From the NCBI RefSeq assembly GCF_006864425.1, contig NZ_QHLI01000025.1:1-40326 (forward strand): DNA of 40,326 bases, written 5' to 3'. Below are positions 33,507 to 40,326 of the stretch, piece after piece. The translations under genes and the position numbers were made by a program. Within the stretch, counting starts at the first letter, position 1, and each line of letters opens with the position of its first letter. Source of the DNA: Campylobacter troglodytis (GTDB lineage: Bacteria > Campylobacterota > Campylobacteria > Campylobacterales > Campylobacteraceae). Below the pieces are notes generated by a model. It ran no database searches. It worked only from the letters and a program-made list of their open reading frames with translations, and was not told where the DNA came from.

Positions 33507-34619
33507 ATGACTAAAAAAGCGTTAATCACCGGCATCACAGATCAAGACGGAGCCTATTTGGCTGAATTATTGCTAGACAAAGGCTATGAGGTGCACGGCA
33601 TTAAACGCCGTGCCTCGCTCTTTAACACCGATAGGATAGACCATCTCTACACCGATAGGCACGAGACGGATTGCAAACTCTTTTTGCATTATGGGGATCT
33701 GACAGATTCTATGAATCTAACACGCATTATACAGCAAATTCAGCCTGATGAGCTTTATAATCTTGCTGCACAAAGCCACGTAGCTGTGAGCTTTGAGACA
33801 CCTGAATACACAGCAAATGCTGATGCCATAGGCACCTTACGCATTTTAGAGGCTGTGCGGCTGCTAGGGCTTACAAAAAAGACGAAGATCTATCAAGCCT
33901 CCACTAGCGAGCTTTATGGGCTTGTGCAAGAGATACCGCAAAGCGAGAAAACGCCCTTTTATCCACGCTCGCCCTATGCTTGTGCGAAACTTTACGCGTA
34001 TTGGATTAGCAAAAACTACCGCGAGGCTTATGATATGTTTGTTAGCAATGGGATTTTGTTTAACCACGAAAGCCCTATTCGTGGCGAGACCTTCCTAACG
34101 CGTAAGGTTACAAGGGCTGCTGCTAAAATCGCCCTTGGCTTGCAAGATAAGCTTTATCTTGGAAACCTTTCAGCCAAACGCGACTGGGGGCACGCAAGGG
34201 ACTATGTAAGGGCTATGTGGCTTATCTTACAAGCAGCTAAGCCTGATGATTTTGTCATCGCAACTGGCATTACCACTCAGGTGCGTGAATTTGTCCGTCT
34301 TGTATTTGATGAGCTTGGCATAGAGCTTGAATTTAAGGGCGAGGGCATTGATGAGAAGGCTTTTGTTGCGGCGTGCAAGGGTGAGTTTAAGCTCCCGCTT
34401 GGCAAAGAAGTAGTGTGCGTGGATAGTGGGTATTTTCGTCCAACTGAGGTTGATTTACTTATAGGCGATGCAAGCAAGGCGAAAAAAGAGCTTGGCTGGA
34501 CGCTTGAATATGACTTAAATTCACTCATCAAAGATATGGTGCAAAGCGATTTAAAGCTAATGCAAAGGGATAAGCATTTGCAAGATAGGGGCTATAAGAT
34601 TTTTAGCTATTTTGAGTAG
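33507..34619 (+). CDS. gmd: GDP-mannose 4,6-dehydratase
   Basis: Converts GDP-mannose to GDP-4-keto-6-deoxymannose, precursor of fucose, rhamnose and perosamine sugars. 370 residues of the extended SDR type: STSELYG, the catalytic [12 protein letters not shown] (YxxxK), [40 protein letters not shown] and [23 protein letters not shown]. In the N-terminal nucleotide motif the usual ITGITGQDG reads ITGITDQDG: the middle Gly of GxxGxxG is Asp12 (GAT at 33540-33542), one base from a Gly codon. That may lower or abolish NADP binding. AAAGGAAAAT precedes the ATG. Confidence 0.95.
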   Translation: MTKKALITGITDQDGAYLAELLLDKGYEVHGIKRRASLFNTDRIDHLYTDRHETDCKLFLHYGDLTDSMNLTRIIQQIQPDELYNLAAQSHVAVSFETPEYTANADAIGTLRILEAVRLLGLTKKTKIYQASTSELYGLVQEIPQSEKTPFYPRSPYACAKLYAYWISKNYREAYDMFVSNGILFNHESPIRGETFLTRKVTRAAAKIALGLQDKLYLGNLSAKRDWGHARDYVRAMWLILQAAKPDDFVIATGITTQVREFVRLVFDELGIELEFKGEGIDEKAFVAACKGEFKLPLGKEVVCVDSGYFRPTEVDLLIGDASKAKKELGWTLEYDLNSLIKDMVQSDLKLMQRDKHLQDRGYKIFSYFE

Positions 34620-34920
34620 GATTTGAATTTTAAGCAAGTTGCCTTTGAATTTAGGTTGTTACAGCTAGTTTAAATCCCACTTTTAATTTTAATCAAGTTA
34701 AAGCAAGTTTAAAGCCCACCTTGTGAAAATGCTGTGAATTTTGCGAGTTTAAAACGGATTTGAGTGAGCTTTGAGGGCATTTGATTAAAAAATTCACAAG
34801 ATTGAGTGAATTTTTAGCTAAGTGCTTGTGAAGCCTTTGAAATTCATAGTTTAAGAAAGGAGTAAGGATGAGTTAAAAAAAAACTTAGTTTAGCCAAAAA
34901 TCAAAAGAAAGGAAGTAAAA
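34620..34920. other. Gap with a vestigial start site upstream of the cupin
   Basis: At 34856-34861 AAAGGAG is followed by TAAGG and ATG AGT TAA (from 34868), a start with an immediate stop and then a 9-A run. A second ribosome binding site, AAAGGAAG, precedes the cupin ATG at 34921. The first may be the remains of a deleted gene. Otherwise A+T-rich with GAATTT sites. Confidence 0.45.
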
Positions 34921-35320
34921 ATGAAAGAATTCAAAGAAGGTAAAATGGTGCTAGCAAGGCATCTAAGTGAGGGGGATTTTAAAAAGGGGCTTAACTTTTT
35001 TTCCTCTGATAGCGAGTTTATACAGGTTGGAGTATGGGGCTATGATAAGGGCAAAAAGCTTTTAGCACACAGACACAATGAAGTAAAAAGAGAGGTTTTC
35101 TTAACCCAAGAGGTTCTTTTTATCAAACAAGGCAGCATAAGGGCTAGAATCTATGATAGCAAACAAAACCTAGTGGGCGAGCTTGAGGTAAAAAGTGGAG
35201 AGGTGCTAGTAGCTCTAACAGGACTATGATATTTTAGAGGATGACACTCAGGTTTTGGAGGTGAAAAATGGTCCCTATGTGGGCGCAGAACTTGACAGGG
35301 TGAGGATAGAAAGTGAGTGA
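34921..35320 (+). pseudogene. Cupin-fold protein of the capsule locus, frameshifted near its end
   Basis: Reads MKEFKEGKMVLARHLSEGDF, VGVWGYDKGKKLLAHRHNEVKREVFLTQEVLFIKQGSIRARIYD, GELEVKSGEVLVALTG, then stops at 35229. From 35222 another frame continues DYDILEDDTQVLEVKNGPYVGAELDRVRIESE to TGA at 35320, the expected end. A deletion or insertion of one or two bases near 35215-35222 breaks it. Small cupins of this type are common in Campylobacter capsule loci; function unknown. Confidence 0.75.
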
Positions 35321-35559
35321 TTAAAAAACTTGCTTTTCAAAGAAGTTAAGGGGCTTAACGGCGTTTTGTGGAAGCTACAAAACAAAATTCAAGCCTTGTC
35401 AAGGCAAAACACTAAGTTTGACATACTTGTTGCAAGTAAGCAAGGTGCGTCAAACATCAAAACTTGTCATATTAAGCGTGTGAATGAGCTTAAATTCAAA
35501 AGAGCTTCTTGGCTTTGAGCTAAAGCTAAGAATGGCAAAGGATATTAAAATTTATATCT

Positions 35560-35762
35560 TTGTCATACTGAGATAAATCTTTGTTATACTGAGGCGAAGC
35601 CGAAGTATCTCAACTTGTATCTTGTCATACAAAGCTAAAGCGAAGTATCTCGTAATTCAAAAAAGAGATTTTTTGCTTTGGCTACGTCTTGCAAGCTGCT
35701 TGGTCGCTACGGTGGGAATGACAAAATTCTTGTCATACAAAGCTAAAGCGAAGTATCTCAAA
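35560..35762. repeat. REP-like palindromic repeat cluster, second copy
   Basis: Copies of TTGTCATAC...GAAGTATCTC at about 35569-35590 (part), 35581-35611, 35632-35652 and 35730-35759, with TTTTTTGCTTTGGCTACG and AATGACAAAATTCTTGTCA between. It shares with the cluster at 30374-30600 the downstream AAATTTAAAATAGA. The stretch 35321-35926 contains no gene. Confidence 0.75.
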
Positions 35763-35926
35763 TTTAAAATAGAATTTCTTCGCTTGCAAAAGCTAAGAAT
35801 GGCAAGGGTGTGGATTATTTGCTTAGTTTACAAACTTGCAATGACAAGACTGTGTCCCATTTAAACTTCTTTGAATTTAACAAAATGCTTGTTTAACTTT
35901 AATTTACAAAATAAAAAGGAGATAAA

Positions 35927-36500
35927 ATGAAACTACATCTAGGTTGTTGGCACAGACAAATTCCGGGCTTTATCAATGTGGATCTGTGCGATATGCCACA
36001 TATTCATCACAAAAGCGACATTAAAGATTTATCAATGTTTGAGGATGAAAGCGCTGAGCTAATTTATAGCTCGCATAGCCTTGGGTATTTTGATAGATTT
36101 GAGGCTGTAAGTGTGCTTAAAGAGTGGGGTAGGGTGCTTAAAAAAGGAGGGCTCTTGCGTTTGGCTGTGCCTGATTTTGATAAGCTCATTTTGGTGTATC
36201 AAAAAAGTGGTAAATAAAATTTTAGGACCACTTTATGGGCGAATGGAAATTAGCACAAATGCTAGCGATTTAACTGCTAGTAGCAATGGGGGGAGATTGA
36301 TAATATATCAGAAAACGGTCTATCCCTTTTCTTCTCTAAAGGAAATCTTAGAAAATAATGGCTTTGACAAAGTTCAACACTATGAATGGCAAAAAACCAT
36401 TCACAAGGACTATGATGACCACAGCCAAGCTTATTATCCGCATATGGATAAAGAAAATGGGATTTTAATCTCGCTTAATGTAGAAGCGACTAAGCTTTAA
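35927..36500 (+). pseudogene. SAM-dependent methyltransferase of the capsule locus, frameshifted
   Basis: Begins MKLHLGCWHRQIPGFINVDLCD (the glycine-poor motif I of this Campylobacter group), LIYSSHSLGYFDRFEAVSVLKEWGRVLKKGGLLRLAVPDFDKL, then meets a stop at 36215. Another frame carries on: INKILGPLYGRMEIST, KTVYPFSSLKEILENNGFD, YEWQKTIHKDYDDHSQAYYPHMDKENGILISLNVEATKL to 36500. The switch is at the A6 run 36201-36206; a five-A run would restore the frame. It probably methylates a capsule sugar, target unknown. RBS AAAAAGGAG at 35911-35919. Confidence 0.75.
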
Positions 36501-36811
36501 AGAGGGCTAGGCCGGGCTTAAATTCAAGGCTAGTGGTTAAGGCGAAGATCGTGAGGCATTTTTTGGACTATACACGAGTAAATGAGTGCAAATAATTCAA
36601 TGTAGTTGAAATTTGCGAAGTGTCTTAATACCCAACGAGTTGTTAGTATAGCAAACGCACGAAGTAAGCAAAACGAGCAAAGCAAGGCTTTTAAGCCTTG
36701 CAAAGTCTCTTTACATCAAGGGGGTTGTGAGCTAAACAAGTGTCAGCAAGAATTCACCTTAATACCAAGCTAGTTGGTAGCAAAACAAAAAAGAATTCGC
36801 AAGAATTCACC
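36501..36811. other. Gap before the aminotransferase
   Basis: Contains a perfect hairpin GCAAGGCTT/TT/AAGCCTTGC at 36682-36701. Fragments such as GAGTTGTTAGTATAGCAAA and CACGAAGTAAGCAAA resemble the inserts found inside the IS1595 relics. No gene. Confidence 0.45.
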
Positions 36812-36883
36812 GCAAAAAATAAAGCAAAAAAGAAAGCAAAAAAGAAAGCAAAAAAGAAAGCAAAAAATAAAGCATAAAAGAAA
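36812..36883 (+). repeat. Six 12-base tandem repeats directly upstream of the aminotransferase
   Basis: Six units of GCAAAAAAGAAA or close variants (units 1 and 5 have T for G, unit 6 has GCATAAAAGAAA), ending eight bases before the ATG at 36892. The last unit supplies AAAGAAAGGA as the ribosome binding site. Copy number changes would alter spacing upstream of the start, not the reading frame. Confidence 0.85.
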
Positions 36884-36891
36884 GGATAAAA

Positions 36892-38121
36892 ATGGATTTT
36901 ATAATGCAGATGCGTCCTTGGTTTGAGGATGAGGAAAAAAGGGCATTAAATGAGTATATGAGCGAGGATGGCTTTTTGACAGAGTTTAAAAACACAGCCA
37001 AATTTGAAGGGATGATAGCTGAATTTACAGGGGCAAAGCATTGCATAGTGGTAAATAACGGCACCATTAGCCTCACACTTGCTGCCCTTGCAGCAGAAGT
37101 AAGGGCAAATGATGAGGTCATAGTGCCAAATTACACTATGATAGCCACGCCAAATTCGGTGCAGTTTTTTGGCGCAAGGCCTGTATTTGTCGATGTAGAA
37201 CGAGATACTTTATGTATGGATCTAGAAAGGGCAAAAGAGGCTATCACCCCACGCACAAGGGCTATAATGCTAGTTAGTGCAAATGGACGCTATCCAAAAT
37301 GCACCATTGAAGCCTTTGTAGAACTTTGCAAGGAAAAAAACATAGCACTAATCGAGGATGCAGCACAAGCACTTGGCTCGTTTTATCCAAACGGCAAGCA
37401 TATGGGAACTATGGGCTTGGTTGGAAGTTTTTCTTTCTCTATGCCTAAGATCATCTCCACAGGACAAGGGGGTGCTTTAATCACAAATGACGATGAAATC
37501 GCTTGCAAACTTCGCAAACTCAAAGACTTTGGCAGAAGTGGGGGAGGCAATGACATACACGAATGCCTAGGATATAATTTTAAATTCACAGAACTTCAAG
37601 CCGTAGTTGGCATAGAACAGATGAAAAAGCTAAATTGTAGGATAAAACGCAAAAAAGAACTTTACAGACTTTATGAGGAGGGCTTAGCTGGGATAGAAGG
37701 CATAGAGCTTTTTAAGCAGGATCTATCTTGCACTGTGCCTTGGTTTTATGACGCACTTTGTGAAAGAAGAGCTGAGCTGTCAGCCTTTTTAAAGGATCAA
37801 AACATACAAACTAGGGTGATGTATCCTCCCATAAATGAACAACTTGCTTATGAGGGCTTATTAAAAAATGGGGAGGCTAGGAATGGGACGCACTGTGAGG
37901 ATTTTAAGGCTAGTGATTTAAAAACCAAAACAAACTCTTGTGTTGAAAAGAGTGCTAATGAATTTGCAGATGAGAGCTTGAATTCTATCAATGATAAAGC
38001 CTTTGCTGTATCAAAGCTAATAGGACAAAAGGGGCTTTGGCTTCCTTCTTTTACCCAGCTAAAAGATGAACAAGTTCTTTATATTTGCAAGAAAATAAAA
38101 GAGTTTTATAAGAGAAGTTAA
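36892..38121 (+). CDS. DegT/DnrJ/EryC1/StrS sugar aminotransferase (candidate GDP-perosamine synthase)
   Basis: PLP enzyme that transaminates a nucleotide-linked keto sugar. 409 residues: FTGAKHCIVVNNGTISLTLAALAA (PLP phosphate site), EVIVPNYTMIATPNSVQFFGARPVFVDVE, LIEDAAQALGSF (Asp binding the pyridine N), and GSFSFSMPKIISTGQGGALIT with catalytic Lys186. The combination with gmd suggests GDP-4-keto-6-deoxymannose as substrate, as in GDP-perosamine formation; that is inference. Residues about 325-370 (37870-38000) form a polar low-complexity insertion absent from typical relatives, containing two RAATTY sites. A 12-base tandem repeat precedes it. Confidence 0.85.
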   Translation: MDFIMQMRPWFEDEEKRALNEYMSEDGFLTEFKNTAKFEGMIAEFTGAKHCIVVNNGTISLTLAALAAEVRANDEVIVPNYTMIATPNSVQFFGARPVFVDVERDTLCMDLERAKEAITPRTRAIMLVSANGRYPKCTIEAFVELCKEKNIALIEDAAQALGSFYPNGKHMGTMGLVGSFSFSMPKIISTGQGGALITNDDEIACKLRKLKDFGRSGGGNDIHECLGYNFKFTELQAVVGIEQMKKLNCRIKRKKELYRLYEEGLAGIEGIELFKQDLSCTVPWFYDALCERRAELSAFLKDQNIQTRVMYPPINEQLAYEGLLKNGEARNGTHCEDFKASDLKTKTNSCVEKSANEFADESLNSINDKAFAVSKLIGQKGLWLPSFTQLKDEQVLYICKKIKEFYKRS

Positions 38122-38681
38122 GCTTTTTATTTTTTAAAAATGCTTTAAGTTAAAAATAAATTCAAGCATTTTAAGCTGAATTCTTGTAAATTTTGTTGGT
38201 GTTTTTTAAAAGCTGAATTTCTTGTAAAGCTTATTTATGCTTTTTTTAAATTGCTTGCAAGATTTATGAATGCCTTTGAAGCTTTGTGAATTTTTATGAA
38301 TTTAAGAACTTAGCTTTGTGAGTTTTAAAAACAAGCCTTTGCTTGATAAAGCTTATAAATGAAGGCTTAACGGTGCTGATCTTATTTGTTTAAAAATTCA
38401 ACAAGCTAGAAGCTGTAAGGCTAAATTTTCATCAAAAAAACAATTAAACTTGATAAGATAAATCTTGTTAAAGCATTTTGAGTCTTAATTAAACTTCATA
38501 GGCAAAAAGTCTATTAAAGTATATTAAGTCTAAGTTTAATTAAGTCTAAATAACTTTAAATTCACAAGGCTTGAATTTAAAGGTTAAGACACCTTGTGTA
38601 CTTACACTCTTTTTGTGCTGATTAAATTTGCAAGTAGGATCTAAGTTATTTAAACTTGCTTGAACTTTGCAAACTAAAAGC
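38122..38681. other. Gap after the aminotransferase, with a small IS end remnant
   Basis: 560 bases without a gene. About 38421-38483 resembles the right end of the IS1595 relics (TCATCAAAA...CTTGATAAGATAAATC...TTTTGAGTC). Repeated TGAATTT sites, for example near 38180, 38285 and 38570. Confidence 0.5.
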
Positions 38682-38734
38682 TCATTTAAAATGCCTTCTT
38701 GCAAGTATAATTCTAAGCTGCCAAAGCTTGCAGA

Positions 38735-40144
38735 CTATCTTGCCAAAGTGCTTGTTTTGCCGAAGTTTTTGTGATATGAAAAGAATTTGAAATTGTGCAA
38801 GGGTGTTTGAAAGCTTTGTGGGGATCTTTGAAAAGTGCCTTGAAAGGAATTGCTTTGAAGGTTGGTGCAAAGACAAAGGATAAGCACTTTTTGCACAAAA
38901 GTAGTTTTGCCAAAGGTGGCTTCGCCCCCCCCCCCCCCATTTTCAAGGCAAGTTTTATCTTTACTAGTTTTATCTTTTGCAAAATACGCTTTATCCTTTG
39001 AAACACAGTCTTCATTCTTTTTAAGGCAGATCTCAGTCCTAGCTTTAAGCCCACAAGCAGCCATTAACTCCTCATCTTTTAGCTTTTTAACATTCACAAA
39101 GGCATTGCCAAGCCTATACCCACGGCTTTTTTGTAGCCTTAAAGCCTCTTCATAATCTTCATAAGCACTAAGTGGCATTTTGATAGCTTCCTTTAAATGT
39201 GCCTTTTTGCCTTTTTTATGCAAGGCATTTAAAATTAAAACTAAAAGCAAGAAAAAATTTGTATTTGAGTCTAACAAAATCCCTATTTTATACGATAAAT
39301 GTTCCTTTACTCTTTCACAAGCTCCTATTAAAAACAGCTCACTGTTCTTCGCAATGCCATTAACATTGCCTACAAACTTACTCCTCTCAATTAGCTCCTC
39401 AAAGTGCATTTTCAAGGGGCTAAATGGCTTTATCTCGTCCTTTTCAACCCGCCTTTCAAACTCGTCTAAAAAAGCATTTATGCCCTTATGAAAACCCATC
39501 CCAGCAAAGCTTGAAAAATGATACTCCCACCATTTACTTGCCAAAAGCCTGGCTCTTGTAGCCTCATCAAAGCGGTATTTGATGATTTTCGCAGGCATAC
39601 CACCCACTATGGCATAAGGTGGCACATCCTTTGTTACCACAGCCCTTTGAGCGATGACGCAGCCTGTATGCAAAGTGATACCAGGCTTAATGAGTGCGTC
39701 CGTGCAGATATAAACATCGTTTTCTATGATGGTTTTCTTACCAGCACTTGAAAATGGGGCGTAAGATATGGACGGCTTGAAGTTGGGGTTGAATTTTTGA
39801 CTAGAATCTTTAAATATGCTATGTATGCCGTCATAGTTGCAAGATGAAGTTGTGATAAGGTGTAGCGGGTGTTTGTCAGCGATGAAGCCCCAGCCAGCCG
39901 CAAAAGAGCAGTATCTGCCGATCTTAATATCTGTGCGACGAAGAGGGGAGTTTGAGTAAGAAATCGCTCCCATTTGACAATACACAGCACCGTGCTGAGA
40001 GCAAAATTCCTCCGCATAGCCACCATCAGGCACTATGAGCTTATCACCTTCCTTAAAAACTGCGGTGGTTGTGGTAAAGCGGTTGTGGATATTATTTTGC
40101 ATTAGATATTCTATGGCGAATTTATTTAAGATAATTTGTGGCAT
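38735..40144 (-). CDS. LbH (CatB-like) sugar O-acyltransferase with phase-variable tail
   Basis: 469 residues as read. Residues about 60-200 show hexapeptide-repeat (left-handed beta helix) sequence: IKIGRYCSFAAGWGFIADKHPLHLITTSS, ENDVYICTDALIKPGITLHTGCVIAQRAVVTKDVPPYAIVGGMPAKIIKYRF, WWEYHF, as in CatB/Vat and sugar O-acetyltransferases. The region about 370-405 is a Lys/Asp-rich low-complexity stretch that runs into a 14-G tract (38925-38938). With 14 G the tail is 62 residues (end 38735); 13 G gives about 70 residues (end 38713), 12 or 15 G about 80 (end 38682). None of the tails has a family I recognise. It probably acetylates a capsule sugar. Confidence 0.85.
   Translation of the reverse strand: MPQIILNKFAIEYLMQNNIHNRFTTTTAVFKEGDKLIVPDGGYAEEFCSQHGAVYCQMGAISYSNSPLRRTDIKIGRYCSFAAGWGFIADKHPLHLITTSSCNYDGIHSIFKDSSQKFNPNFKPSISYAPFSSAGKKTIIENDVYICTDALIKPGITLHTGCVIAQRAVVTKDVPPYAIVGGMPAKIIKYRFDEATRARLLASKWWEYHFSSFAGMGFHKGINAFLDEFERRVEKDEIKPFSPLKMHFEELIERSKFVGNVNGIAKNSELFLIGACERVKEHLSYKIGILLDSNTNFFLLLVLILNALHKKGKKAHLKEAIKMPLSAYEDYEEALRLQKSRGYRLGNAFVNVKKLKDEELMAACGLKARTEICLKKNEDCVSKDKAYFAKDKTSKDKTCLENGGGGGEATFGKTTFVQKVLILCLCTNLQSNSFQGTFQRSPQSFQTPLHNFKFFSYHKNFGKTSTLAR
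38925..38938 (-). repeat. Poly-G tract (14 G on the coding strand) in the acyltransferase
   Basis: Fourteen C on the plus strand, in the reading frame of the acyltransferase. All three frames after it are open for 60-80 codons, so changes in tract length replace the tail rather than truncating the enzyme at once. Confidence 0.9.
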
Positions 40145-40228
40145 TTGTACTACTTTTGTGAATTTTAACTAAAAAAAGCTTTAAATTTTCATTCATTTCA
40201 ACTTCTCACCCTCTTTGCAAAATATTTA

Positions 40229-40326
40229 GGCGATTGATACTTTTAGCTAAAATTTTATAGGATTTTTTCTAATCAATTTTAACAAAATTTTATACAAATT
40301 TTCATTCTTAACTTTAACATTATATC
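40229..40326 (-). mobile_element. IS1595-family transposase remnant, C-terminal end, cut by the window end
   Basis: Nearly identical in order to 28604-28700: GGCGATTGATACTTTTAGC at its edge, then (minus strand) the transposase end YNVKVKNENLYKILLKLIRKN before a stop. The upstream part of the element lies beyond the window. Same orientation as the remnant at 1-165. Confidence 0.75.

Noticed and set aside
36807-37121. Minus-strand frame ending in repeated FLLSFLL
   Set aside because: Antisense of the 12-base tandem repeats and of the aminotransferase start; no ribosome binding site.

Overview
The window looks like a Campylobacter chromosome segment. It is strongly A+T-rich and its proteins read as Campylobacter orthologues (Frr, SecG, GltA, MurB, FliQ, CstA, RimO, TilS, the all-alpha dUTPase, KpsM/T/E/D/F). 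It carries the long poly-G tracts typical of phase-variable surface genes in that genus. I cannot fix the species. The gene blocks are familiar, but their order differs from what I remember of C. jejuni.

Layout. 1-170: remnant of an IS1595-type transposase. 523-2255 (minus): frr, secG and a BI-1 family membrane protein. 2869-7005 (plus): cation/H+ antiporter, gltA, cysQ and an exported protein of unknown function. 7044-7978: IS1595 relic. 8427-9466 (minus): murB and fliQ. 9540-9939: a second relic. 10043-14143 (minus): broken DUF817 gene, remnant of a second cstA, YbdD-like protein, intact cstA. 14819-19567: prfB, rimO, tilS and an EI24/CysZ-like gene. 19800-20615: a third relic. 20830-22792: dut, a Campylobacter hypothetical and a UPF0306/YhbP-like gene. 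22991-28242: capsule export genes kpsM-kpsT-kpsE-kpsD and kpsF. 28604-29480: a fourth relic. 29709-40144: capsule biosynthesis region with manC, gmd, a cupin, a methyltransferase, a DegT aminotransferase and an acyltransferase. 40229-40326: the end of another relic. Both ends of the window lie inside IS copies, so it may be a contig broken at repeats.

How the genes fit. KpsM/T form the ABC exporter and KpsE/D the periplasmic and outer-membrane conduit. KpsF supplies arabinose-5-phosphate. ManC, Gmd and the DegT aminotransferase would be consistent with mannose-1-P to GDP-mannose to GDP-4-keto-6-deoxymannose to a GDP-amino sugar such as GDP-perosamine (inferred). Almost every gene of this branch is disturbed as read: manC is out of frame at a 13-G tract and again downstream, Gmd has Asp in the nucleotide-binding Gly motif, and the cupin and methyltransferase are frameshifted. 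The acyltransferase has a 14-G tract that swaps its C-terminal tail.

Most unusual signals. (1) A set of long inverted repeats, with different arms but a shared, pairing core, sits in the manC-gmd gap, with one more after kpsF. (2) Short inserts, in-frame in the copy on the minus strand, recur at the same Phe codons of the IS1595 transposase relics. (3) RAATTY/TGAATTT sites are extremely dense, including inside low-complexity protein insertions. (4) The poly-G tract of the acyltransferase leaves all three reading frames open for 60-80 codons.
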